Source: Chloroflexota bacterium (GTDB taxonomy: Bacteria; Chloroflexota; Limnocylindria; QHBO01). Taken from it: a stretch of DNA of 7,025 nucleotides. Each line of letters begins with the position of its first letter. Position 1 is the stretch's first letter. The stretch is from positions 1-7,025 of the forward strand of contig VBGQ01000191.1 of assembly GCA_005882055.1 (NCBI GenBank). The letters are read 5' to 3'. Shown one piece after another: positions 1 through 7,025 of the stretch. The notes beneath the pieces are model-generated. The model did no database searches, had not been told where the DNA came from, and saw only the letters and a list, made by a program, of their open reading frames with translations. The translations under genes were made by a program, and so were the position numbers.

Positions 1-1037
1 CCTACTCCCTGGCGGAGATCCAGTTTCCAGCCCAGTCCCCGGGATGGGGGACAGAGCTCTATTGGCTGGTCGGGGCGATCACGGCGATCCTCTTCTTTGC
101 GTCCGTGCTCGCGCACGAGCTGTCGCACGCGCTGGTAGCCCGCCGCCTTGGCGTGCGCACCACCACGATCACCTTGTTCATCTTCGGTGGCGCGGCTCAG
201 ATGGAGAGCGAGCCAAAGAAGCCGCGCGACGAGGCGTTGATCGCTGCCGCGGGACCGATCAGCAGCCTGTTGATTGGCGGGCTCCTGCTCCTGATCGACC
301 TGGGCGTGCCGCAGCCACAGCTCAGCGCGCTCCTGGGCTGGCTCGCGATCATCAACCTGAGCCTTGGCCTCTTCAACCTGATCCCGGGCTTCCCCATGGA
401 TGGCGGCAGGATCCTGCGGGCCATCCTGTGGCGCATTCGGGGCGACCGATACGCGGCGACTCGCAACGCGGCCGCGGTGGGGCAGATGGTCGGTTACGCG
501 ATCATCGCGATTGGCGTCCTGCTCGCCTTTCGGCCTGGCGGGCTGGTGGCCGGCATCTGGCTGGGCCTGATCGGCTACTTCCTGTCGAACGCTGCCGAGT
601 CCGCCATCGTGCAGATTGGGGTCGAGCGGACGCTGCACGGCGTTCACGTCCGTGACGTGATGGAGGCCGATCCTGCCTCCGTCTCGCCGAATGAGTCGGT
701 GTCGGACCTGATCCACGAGCGGATGCTGCACGGCGAGCATCGCACCTTCCTGGTGCGCCATGACGACGGTGGCCTGGCGGGGATCGTGACGCTCGCAGAC
801 GTCCGCCGCGTCCCGCGCGAGGACTGGGAGGGCGCGCGGGTAACCGACATCATGACCCGCTTTGGCGACCTGGCCACGGTGGGGCCCGATGACGACGTCG
901 AGTCTGCCCTGCAGCTGATCCAGACGCGTGGCGTCGGCCAGCTGCCGGTGGTGGGTGAGGGACGTCGCATCGTCGGCCTGCTCACCCGGCGCGGCATCAG
1001 CCGGTTGATCGAGACCCGGCTGCGCCTGGGGGTCTGA
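1..1037 (+). CDS. M50 site-2-type metalloprotease with tandem CBS domains (5' partial)
   Basis: Membrane zinc protease of the site-2/M50 family, expected to cleave substrates within or near the membrane; its substrate is unknown. The frame is open from base 3, upstream of the first possible starts, and the first residues (YSLAEIQFP) match the early part of related proteins, so the gene begins before the window and roughly 25-40 residues are missing. Counting from base 3, a hydrophobic helix carries the zinc-binding HELSH motif (residues 38-42, bases 114-128). The second metal-site motif, NLIPGFPMDGG, is at about residues 125-135 with its aspartate at 399-401. Further membrane helices span about residues 80-100 and 160-205. 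Two CBS domains follow (about 216-274 and 280-336), each opening with a V-x-D-[VI]-M motif; CBS pairs usually bind adenine nucleotides and may gate activity. moeA starts 11 bases after the stop, suggesting co-transcription. Family assignment is firm; physiological role is not visible. Confidence 0.93.
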   Translation, partial: YSLAEIQFPAQSPGWGTELYWLVGAITAILFFASVLAHELSHALVARRLGVRTTTITLFIFGGAAQMESEPKKPRDEALIAAAGPISSLLIGGLLLLIDLGVPQPQLSALLGWLAIINLSLGLFNLIPGFPMDGGRILRAILWRIRGDRYAATRNAAAVGQMVGYAIIAIGVLLAFRPGGLVAGIWLGLIGYFLSNAAESAIVQIGVERTLHGVHVRDVMEADPASVSPNESVSDLIHERMLHGEHRTFLVRHDDGGLAGIVTLADVRRVPREDWEGARVTDIMTRFGDLATVGPDDDVESALQLIQTRGVGQLPVVGEGRRIVGLLTRRGISRLIETRLRLGV

Positions 1038-1048
1038 TCGCGGGACCG

Positions 1049-2232
<1,184 letters not shown>

Positions 2233-2236
<4 letters not shown>

Positions 2237-2943
2237 AGCGGCGGATCAGCCATCTTGGAGCGGAGGGAGCGCCTCGGATGGTGGACGTCTCCACCAAGCG
2301 GGTCAGCGCGCGCGTGGCGCGCGCGGCCGCCACCGTTCGCTTCGACGTCGACGTGCTGGAGACCCTCATGGATGCCGGAGGGCCCAAGGGAGATGCCTTC
2401 GTCACCGCGCGGCTCGCGGGGATCGCCGCCGCCAAGCGTACTCCCGACCTGATTCCTCTCTGCCATCCCATCCCCCTCGACCGCGTGGACATCGAGCTGG
2501 ATGCCTACCGCGGGGAAGGAACCGTCCGGATCACTGCCGAGGTTGCTGCGACGGCCCGGACCGGGGTCGAGATGGAGGCGCTCACGGCCGCGAGCGTCGC
2601 GGCCCTGACGCTCTACGACATGGCCAAGGCGCTTCAGCGCGACGTCGTCATCGAGCGCATCGAGCTGCTCAGCAAGGAGGGCGGCCGAAGCGGCAGCTGG
2701 AGACGGGAGGACCCGCCCGCCGAGGCGCCTCTCAGCGAATCGGAGCCCTCGGCGCCCGGGCATGAGGCAGCGGTGATCACCTGCTCGAATCGGTCGGCCG
2801 CCGGAGAGCGCGATGACACGAGCGGTCCCGCCCTGGTCGGGGCGCTGCGCGGTGCCGGCTGGGACGTGGACCCCACGGCCGCGGGAGTGCCCGACGACGA
2901 GGACGCCATCGCCGAGGCCCTCTGCCCGGCATCGCGGAGCTGA
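2233..2943 (+). CDS. moaC: Cyclic pyranopterin monophosphate synthase MoaC fused to a truncated MoaB/MogA domain
   Basis: MoaC, acting with MoaA, converts the MoaA product (3',8-cyclo-GTP) to cyclic pyranopterin monophosphate, the first committed molybdenum cofactor intermediate. Residues 1-156 are a complete MoaC: MVDVS near residue 16, KGD with Lys52, AAKRTPDLIPLCHP (Lys68, Cys77, His78), TGVEMEALTA, and YDMAK with Asp129 and Lys132. Lys52, Asp129 and Lys132 sit where E. coli MoaC has the functionally important Lys51, Asp128 and Lys131. A linker rich in Pro, Glu and Ser (157-175) leads to a MoaB/MogA-type domain starting at about 176 (AAVITCSNRSAAGERDDTSG) and reaching VPDDEDAIAEAL before it leaves frame and stops after CPASRS at TGA 2941. 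MoaC-MoaB fusions are known in several bacteria, so the fusion is expected; the break is not. MoaC activity is probably kept, while the MogA-like adenylyltransferase activity should be lost unless the break is an assembly error. Confidence 0.9.
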
Positions 2944-3125
2944 TGCGAGCCTCGGGCATGCAGACGACGCCCATGGCGGCCCTCTCGCGGGGCATCGCCG
3001 CGGCGCGCGGCCGAACCCTGATCGTCAACCTGCCCGGGTCGCCCACGGGTGCGCTCGAGTCCCTCGCAGCGATCCTCCCGATCCTGCGACACGCGGTCGA
3101 CCAGCTCGCCGGAGGCGACCACTAG
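2758..3125 (+). pseudogene. Disrupted MoaB/MogA molybdopterin-adenylyltransferase domain (internal deletion plus frameshift)
   Basis: This is the second half of the MoaC-MoaB fusion. MogA/MoaB proteins bind molybdopterin and, in bacteria that use them so, adenylylate it for MoeA. The N-terminal part (2758 to about 2922) is in the moaC frame. From about 2925 homology resumes in another frame with PGIAELMRASG, TPMAALSRGIAA, RGRTLIVNLPGSP and a C-terminal helix, ending at TAG 3123-3125. Compared with my memory of E. coli MogA, about 35-38 residues between these parts are missing, including the TTGGTG and RDVTP motifs of the active site. An internal loss of roughly 100-115 bases, congruent to 1 modulo 3, explains both the missing residues and the frame change. 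The DD of VPDDEDA, in the region of E. coli MogA Asp49, remains. Either the allele is truly broken or a read/assembly error removed the segment; sequence alone cannot decide. Confidence 0.75.
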
Positions 3126-3185
3126 CTCACCGCCGCCCCGCGGAAGCTCGTGGAGTTCCGGCCCTTCGCCGCCGGCTCGCGCGGC

Positions 3186-3191
3186 TAGGAT
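3186..3191 (+). promoter_or_regulatory. Possible -10 element or ribosome-binding site before the iron-sulfur reductase
   Basis: TAGGAT lies eight bases before ATG 3200. It can be read as a -10 box for a leaderless transcript, or its AGGA as a Shine-Dalgarno sequence at nine bases. I find no good -35 hexamer 16-18 bases upstream (the region reads CCCTTCG), so the promoter reading is weak. Either way it favours ATG 3200 over starts further upstream. Confidence 0.3.
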
Positions 3192-3199
3192 GGCCGCGC

Positions 3200-5359
3200 A
3201 TGTCGCCCACCGTCCCGCTCTATCCGCTGGTCATCGTCCCCGCGGCCCTGGCGCTGTTTCTGTTCTGGAGGCGGCTGAGCCTCCACCTGCGCGTACTGCG
3301 TGCCGGCCGCCCGCTGCGCCGTAGCGACCGGCCACTCGAGCGCATCAAGGGGGTGCTGATCTACGTCATCGCCCAGCGGCGGCTGCTCAACGACCTGGGT
3401 CCTGGCCTGGCGCACGCGTTCATCTTCTGGGGCTTCCTGGTGCTCCTGGCGACGACCGGCAACTACCTGTCCAACGGCCTAGTCGAGGCGATCATCGGCT
3501 GGCCGCTCGGCGGCCTGCTCTGGGACGCGGTCACGGCGGTCGCCAACCTGCTCATCGGGCTGATCATCATCGCGATCGCGTACGCCGGCATGCGGCGCAT
3601 CGTCCGGCGGCCCCCGCGCCTGGCGCTGTCGCGCGACGCGTTCGTGATCCTGGCGCTGATCGGGATCGTGGTCGTCACCGAGGTGTTCGGTGATGCATTC
3701 CGTTTCGCTGCCGCCCCCTCCCTGGGTGCCCGACCGTTCGCGGCGCTGGCGGGTCCGCTCTCGCTTCTGCTGGAGCCGCTCGGATCGCAGACGGCCACCA
3801 TCGGCTTTGGCGTGTTCGCCTGGGCGCACATCCTGGTGGTGCTCGCCTTCCTGACGTACCTCCCGTACAGCAAGCACCTGCACATCTTCACCAGCGAGCC
3901 CAACGTCTACTTCCGCAACCTCGAGCCTCGCGGCGCGCTGCGGCTCATGGACCTCGAGGCGGAGGCCCCGGCCGGCCAGGAGGTGGTCTTTGGCGCGAAG
4001 TCGCTGAAGGACCTCACCTGGCGCCACCTGCTCGACCCGCTCTCCTGCACGGAGTGCGGGCGCTGCATGGAGTTCTGCCCGGCGTCGATGACCGGCAAGA
4101 CGCTCTCCCCAAAGCACTTCATGGAGGGACTCCGCGATCAGATCGTGGCCGCCGAGACGGCGCTCTCCGCGGCCGCCTCGTCGCAGCGCGCGGCCCGTGG
4201 CGGCGTCGCGACCGGGGTCGAGGCGTCAGACGCCTCCCTGCAGCTGGCACGCGACCGCGCAACTGAGGCACTGAGCCTGCCGCTGGTTGACAATGCCATC
4301 CCCGAGGAGGCGGTCTGGCAATGCACCACCTGCGGCTGGTGCGTGGAAGGCTGCCCGGTGCTCATCGAGCATGTCGACTCGATCGTGGAGATACGCCGCA
4401 ACCTGGTGCTCGAAGAGAGCCGCTTCCCCAAGGAGCTGAACACCGCCTTCCGCAACATGGAGTCCGCCGGCAATCCGTGGGGTCAGCCTCGCAGCGCCCG
4501 CCTCGACTGGGCGAAGGGGCTGGAGGTGTCGGTCCTCGATGGTGACGGCGCGGTGAGCAGGACCAAAAGCGACGCGTTCGCCGGCATGGAGGGAGGCGTG
4601 CTCTACTGGGTTGGCTGCGCGGGCGCCTTCGACGAGCGCAACCGCAAGGTCGTGCGCGCGATGGCGCAGCTCCTCGCCCAGGCGGAGGTTCCCTTCGCGG
4701 TGCTCGGGCCACGCGAGACGTGCAGCGGCGATCCGGCGCGGAGAGCGGGGAACGAATACCTGTACCAGATGCTGGCGCAGGAGAACGTCGCCACCCTCAC
4801 CGCGGCGCACGAGACGCACGGGATTGGGACCGTCGTGGCCAGCTGCCCACACTGCTTCAACACGATCCGCAACGAGTACCCGCAACTGGGCCTGGCGGGC
4901 ATCGATGTCCTGCACCACACCCAGCTCCTGGACCGCTTGGTGGCGGACGGCCGCCTCAGGGCGAGCCGCCCCAACCCGGCTGCGGTCGCCTACCACGATG
5001 CCTGCTACCTGGGCCGCTACAACGACGTGTACGAGCCGGGCCGCCGCGTGGTTGACGCGGTTCCGGGCGCCTCCGTCGTCGAGATGGACCTCCACCACCG
5101 GCGTGGCATGTGCTGCGGGGCGGGGGGAGCGCGGATGTGGATGGAGGAGCGCGAGGGTCAGCGCATCAACCATCGCCGCACCGAACAGGCACTGGCGCTC
5201 TCCCCCGACGCGATCGCCACGGCCTGTCCCTTCTGCCTGATCATGCTCCGCGACGGGACCAGCGACCTGGGTCGCACCGATGTCCCGGTCCGCGACGTGG
5301 CGGAGCTCCTGGCGGAGGCCACCGGAGCGTGGGCGCTGCAGGCTGGCGCCCGCCAGTGA
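3200..5359 (+). CDS. Membrane (Fe-S) heterodisulfide-reductase-like oxidoreductase, FadF/EtfD type
   Basis: Proteins of this architecture (B. subtilis FadF, mycobacterial EtfD) are thought to take electrons from electron-transfer flavoprotein during acyl-CoA oxidation and pass them to membrane quinone. The 719-residue product has an N-terminal NarI-like cytochrome b region with about five membrane helices (near 5-22, 70-90, 107-132, 147-168, 200-224); His72, His210, His226 and His228 are candidate heme ligands. Two 4Fe-4S motifs follow: CTECGRCMEFCP (Cys283, 286, 289, 293) and CTTCGWCVEGCP (Cys375, 378, 381, 385), about 80 residues apart. Two CCG domains complete it: Cys473, Cys508, Cys549-Cys552 and Cys602, Cys638-Cys639, Cys676-Cys679, the pattern that holds non-cubane 4Fe-4S clusters in HdrB/HdrD. 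ATG 3200 is chosen because a membrane helix begins right after it; the frame is open further upstream only as a shadow over the MoaB remnant. No etf gene adjoins, so another electron donor remains possible. Confidence 0.9.
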   Translation: MSPTVPLYPLVIVPAALALFLFWRRLSLHLRVLRAGRPLRRSDRPLERIKGVLIYVIAQRRLLNDLGPGLAHAFIFWGFLVLLATTGNYLSNGLVEAIIGWPLGGLLWDAVTAVANLLIGLIIIAIAYAGMRRIVRRPPRLALSRDAFVILALIGIVVVTEVFGDAFRFAAAPSLGARPFAALAGPLSLLLEPLGSQTATIGFGVFAWAHILVVLAFLTYLPYSKHLHIFTSEPNVYFRNLEPRGALRLMDLEAEAPAGQEVVFGAKSLKDLTWRHLLDPLSCTECGRCMEFCPASMTGKTLSPKHFMEGLRDQIVAAETALSAAASSQRAARGGVATGVEASDASLQLARDRATEALSLPLVDNAIPEEAVWQCTTCGWCVEGCPVLIEHVDSIVEIRRNLVLEESRFPKELNTAFRNMESAGNPWGQPRSARLDWAKGLEVSVLDGDGAVSRTKSDAFAGMEGGVLYWVGCAGAFDERNRKVVRAMAQLLAQAEVPFAVLGPRETCSGDPARRAGNEYLYQMLAQENVATLTAAHETHGIGTVVASCPHCFNTIRNEYPQLGLAGIDVLHHTQLLDRLVADGRLRASRPNPAAVAYHDACYLGRYNDVYEPGRRVVDAVPGASVVEMDLHHRRGMCCGAGGARMWMEEREGQRINHRRTEQALALSPDAIATACPFCLIMLRDGTSDLGRTDVPVRDVAELLAEATGAWALQAGARQ

Positions 5360-5381
5360 GGGAGGTCAGCGACGCCCCACC

Positions 5382-5405
5382 GATTCCGCACCTTCTCGCG
5401 GAATC
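5382..5405 (+). repeat. 8-bp perfect inverted repeat (GATTCCGC-N8-GCGGAATC)
   Basis: Arms at 5382-5389 and 5398-5405 are perfect reverse complements around an 8-base spacer, 22 bases after the reductase stop and 67 bases before the regulator start. It could form a stem-loop at the end of the reductase transcript, but no T-run follows, so it is not a standard intrinsic terminator. Alternatively it is a protein-binding dyad, since Lrp/AsnC regulators often bind upstream of their own genes. ATTCC recurs at 5454-5458 and 5465-5469. Confidence 0.55.
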
Positions 5406-5436
5406 CGTGCGATCGGCGCCAGCAGTCCACGGAAAG

Positions 5437-5466
5437 TTGACCCTCAGTCCAGCATTCCGATACGAT
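5437..5466 (+). promoter_or_regulatory. Sigma70-type promoter of the Lrp/AsnC gene, apparently leaderless
   Basis: TTGACC (-35, 5437-5442) and TACGAT (-10, 5461-5466) are separated by 18 bases, near the ideal 17. The -10 ends only six bases before ATG 5473, so the predicted transcription start is at or within a base or two of the start codon. No Shine-Dalgarno sequence stands before the ATG, as expected for a leaderless mRNA. Two ATTCC copies 11 bases apart lie over the -10 region and could be operator half-sites. Confidence 0.65.
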
Positions 5467-5472
5467 TCCCCC

Positions 5473-5955
5473 ATGGCGATCCGTGCCGTCCCTACGCCGC
5501 GACGACCTGCCCTCGACGAGCTGGACAAGGCCATCATCAAGGCGCTGCAGCTCGACGGCCGCCGGCCCTACGCCCAGATCGGTCGTGAGCTGCGCGTGCC
5601 CGAGGCGACCGTGCGCCAGCGCGCTGAGCGACTCATCGCACGCGGCATCGTCCAGGTCGTGGGCGTCACCGATCCGCTCGCCATGGGCTTCCAACAGCCT
5701 GCCTTCATCGGCCTCAAGATCGATGCCGGCCGCATCGAGGAGATCTCCGACCACCTCGCTGACCTCGACGAAGTGACCTATGTCGTCGTCACCGCCGGGC
5801 GCTACGACCTCATCTGCGAAGTGGTCTGCGAGGACAACGATCACCTGCTGCGGGTCCTCACCGACAAGATCGCGCGTATCGACGGGATCAACTCCACCGA
5901 GACCATGGTGGAGCTGCGCTTCGTCAAGGAGAGCTATCGGTGGGGGACCAGGTAA
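5473..5955 (+). CDS. Lrp/AsnC-family transcriptional regulator
   Basis: A 160-residue protein of the feast/famine regulator family, cytoplasmic DNA-binding proteins that usually form dimers to octamers and respond to amino acids. Residues 14-64 are the N-terminal helix-turn-helix domain: LDELDKAIIKALQLDGR, then YAQIGREL and the recognition helix VPEATVRQRAERL, ending in GIVQVVG. The C-terminal RAM (AsnC effector) domain runs from about 76 to 155 and has the characteristic GRYDLICEV strand-turn at 109-117 and a closing beta strand (TMVELRFVKESY). ATG 5473 is fixed by the promoter placed just before it and by the normal family length; the frame stays open far upstream only as a shadow of the reductase. 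The aminotransferase starts 14 bases after the stop, so the pair is probably one operon, with the regulator controlling itself and that gene. The specific effector cannot be read from sequence. Confidence 0.93.
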   Translation: MAIRAVPTPRRPALDELDKAIIKALQLDGRRPYAQIGRELRVPEATVRQRAERLIARGIVQVVGVTDPLAMGFQQPAFIGLKIDAGRIEEISDHLADLDEVTYVVVTAGRYDLICEVVCEDNDHLLRVLTDKIARIDGINSTETMVELRFVKESYRWGTR

Positions 5956-5960
5956 GGGAG
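5955..5960 (+). promoter_or_regulatory. Ribosome-binding site deciding the aminotransferase start
   Basis: AGGGAG begins on the last base of the regulator's TAA stop. It touches the in-frame ATG 5961, which is too close for it to serve, but lies nine bases before the in-frame ATG 5970. This favours 5970 and a product starting MAEQRGVD. Placement over the stop fits translational coupling with the regulator. Confidence 0.55.
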
Positions 5961-5969
5961 ATGGTGACC

Positions 5970-7025
5970 ATGGCCGAGCAGCGCGGCGTGGACCGAGACC
6001 GGCTCAGGCAGGTCCAGGAGCGTGAGGAGGCGGAGTACCGATCGCGCACGCCTCGCTCTGCGGAGCTGCATGCGCGCGCCCGCCGCGCCATGCCGCTTGG
6101 AGTGGCGAGCTCATTCCAGTCGTACGACCCCTACCCGCTGTTCATGACCGATGCCCGCGGCTCGCGCATCTGGGACGTGGATGGCAACGAGTACATCGAC
6201 TTCGACATGGCGTTCGGGGTGCTCGCCGCCGGCCACTCGCACCCGCTCCTGGCGGAGGCGCTCCAGCGCCGCGTGGCGAACGGCACCTGCTACACCTTCC
6301 CGGTGGAGGACGGCATCCTCGTCGCCGAAGAGCTCCAGCGCAGGTTCGGGGCCGACCTCGTGCGCTTCAGCAACTCGGGCACCGAGGCAACCATGGACGC
6401 CATCCGCGTCGCCCGAGGGTTCACCGGCCGCGAGAAGATCCTGAAGTTCGAGGGCGGCTATCACGGTCATCACGACGACGTGCTGATCAGCATCCAGCCG
6501 CCCCGCGAGTCGATGGGCCGGCCAGAAGCCCCCGATTCGGTGCCGGCCACCGCCGGCATGCCGGCCAGCCGGCTGGCCGAGACGGTCGTTGCCCCGTTCA
6601 ACGAGCCAGAGATCCTCGAGGGGATCCTGGAGGATCACCGCGGCGAGATCGCCGCGATCATCATCGAGCCAGTCCAGTTCAACATCGGCGTGGTGCCGCC
6701 CAAGCCGGGCTTCCTCGAGCGCGTGCGGGAGCTCGCCACGGCGCACGGGGCGGTGCTGATCTTCGACGAGGTCAAGACCGGCGTCGTGCTCGCCTACGGG
6801 GGCGCGACCGAGTACTTCAACGTTCAGCCGGACATCGCCTGCCTGGCCAAGAGCATCGGCGGGGGCGTGCCCATCGGCGCGTTCGTCGGCCGTGCCGAGG
6901 TGATGAACGTCATCGAGCGCGTCCCCGAGCTCGAAGCGCCGGGCGTCGGCGTGGAGCATTCGACGATACCCGGAGGCGCGACTCGGGTGGCGCACCTGGG
7001 CACCTTCAACGGCAATCCGCTCTCG
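5970..7025 (+). CDS. Class III PLP aminotransferase, glutamate-1-semialdehyde aminomutase-like (3' partial)
   Basis: Fold-type I PLP enzyme of aminotransferase class III. The first 352 residues are present, with no stop before the window end; the family usually has 430-460. Motifs: WDVDGNEYIDF, GHSHP, NSGTEATMDAIRVARGFTG (Asn135-Ser136-Gly137-Thr138, phosphate-binding region), KFEGGYHGHHDD, IIIEPV, FDEVKTG (Asp266, contacting the pyridine nitrogen), LAKSIGGGVPIGAF (Lys294, the PLP Schiff-base lysine) and GTFNGNP. The closest family I recognise is HemL (glutamate-1-semialdehyde 2,1-aminomutase). It departs from authentic HemL: a charged N-terminal extension of about 40 residues, DEVKTG where HemL has DEVMTG, and extra residues between about 175-205 and 320-345. 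It is therefore more likely a GSAM-like aminotransferase of other substrate than the tetrapyrrole enzyme; the substrate is unknown. The regulator lies 14 bases upstream, fitting amino-acid catabolism or salvage. Start ATG 5970 rather than 5961 follows from Shine-Dalgarno spacing. Confidence 0.88.
   Translation, partial: MAEQRGVDRDRLRQVQEREEAEYRSRTPRSAELHARARRAMPLGVASSFQSYDPYPLFMTDARGSRIWDVDGNEYIDFDMAFGVLAAGHSHPLLAEALQRRVANGTCYTFPVEDGILVAEELQRRFGADLVRFSNSGTEATMDAIRVARGFTGREKILKFEGGYHGHHDDVLISIQPPRESMGRPEAPDSVPATAGMPASRLAETVVAPFNEPEILEGILEDHRGEIAAIIIEPVQFNIGVVPPKPGFLERVRELATAHGAVLIFDEVKTGVVLAYGGATEYFNVQPDIACLAKSIGGGVPIGAFVGRAEVMNVIERVPELEAPGVGVEHSTIPGGATRVAHLGTFNGNPLS
6552..6579. repeat. Two overlapping perfect palindromes inside the aminotransferase gene
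   Basis: GCCGGCATGCCGGC (6552-6565, 14 bp) overlaps an 18-bp palindrome at 6562-6579 centred between 6570 and 6571 (half-site CGGCCAGCC). They encode part of the loop ATAGMPASRLAE, which looks variable in this family. No spacer is present, so as RNA each would lose central pairs to a loop. At this GC content such palindromes can arise by chance. Confidence 0.5.

Noticed and set aside
2306..2324. GCGCGCGC-GTG-GCGCGCGC inverted repeat
   Set aside because: It lies in moaC and encodes SARVARA, a plausible MoaC helix; alternating GC tracts arise readily from Ala/Arg codons at this GC content. It could form a hairpin or Z-DNA, but nothing supports a function.
2758..3125. Programmed frameshift joining the two MoaB parts
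   Set aside because: A shift would restore the frame but not the ~35 missing residues with the TTGGTG motif, and no slippery run occurs at 2915-2930. Deletion or assembly error explains the data better.
3158..3175. CCGGC-N8-GCCGG stem-loop between the MoaB remnant and the reductase gene
   Set aside because: A five-pair stem with no following T-run is expected by chance in GC-rich DNA; not enough for a terminator call.
2813..3199. Upstream extension of the iron-sulfur reductase reading frame
   Set aside because: The open frame here translates to arginine/proline-rich text and lies over the MoaB C-terminal remnant, which has real homology in another frame. The membrane helix expected at the N-terminus begins right after ATG 3200.
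4226..5173. 315-codon open frame on the minus strand
   Set aside because: It is antisense to the ferredoxin and CCG part of the reductase; no recognisable domain.
6111..6995. 294-codon open frame on the minus strand
   Set aside because: It is antisense to the aminotransferase, whose motifs are unmistakable; long antisense frames are common at high GC, and its translation shows no family motif.

Overview
The window is GC-rich and densely coded. Every gene I can support reads on the + strand, and no intergenic gap exceeds about 115 bases. GC content, alanine/arginine/glycine-rich proteins, a fused MoaC-MoaB gene, an ETF-linked iron-sulfur membrane reductase and a promoter placed for leaderless translation suggest a high-GC free-living bacterium, perhaps Chloroflexota or an actinobacterial-type lineage. 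This placement is inference; there is no rRNA or other phylogenetic marker.

Layout. (1) 1-1037: C-terminal ~344 residues of an M50 site-2-type intramembrane metalloprotease with two CBS domains, its N-terminus cut by the window edge. (2) 1049-2236: moeA, for molybdenum insertion. (3) 2233-2943: moaC, overlapping moeA by four bases (GTGA) and running into the first half of a fused MoaB/MogA domain. That domain is broken near 2920-2925: about a third of it, including the TTGGTG and RDVTP motifs, is absent, and the C-terminal third (to 3125) lies in another frame. (4) 3200-5359: a 719-residue membrane iron-sulfur reductase with a NarI-like cytochrome b domain, two 4Fe-4S motifs and two CCG domains, resembling FadF/EtfD. 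(5) 5473-5955: an Lrp/AsnC-family regulator with its own promoter. (6) 5970 to the window end: a class III, GSA-aminomutase-like PLP aminotransferase, cut by the window edge.

How they work together. The protease, moeA and moaC(-moaB) are close enough to share a transcript, two of them serving molybdenum cofactor synthesis. The reductase is separate; its family passes electrons from electron-transfer flavoprotein to the quinone pool during acyl-CoA oxidation, but no etfAB or acyl-CoA dehydrogenase gene is in the window. The Lrp-type regulator and aminotransferase form a tight pair (14-base gap), suggesting amino-acid-responsive control of the aminotransferase.

Most worth checking are the internal deletion/frameshift in the MoaB/MogA domain with a TGATG stop-start at the break, the TTGACC-18-TACGAT-6-ATG promoter of the regulator, and an 8-bp inverted repeat plus ATTCC repeats upstream of that gene. 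I saw no CRISPR array, mobile element, tRNA or rRNA, and no convincing wholly new system.
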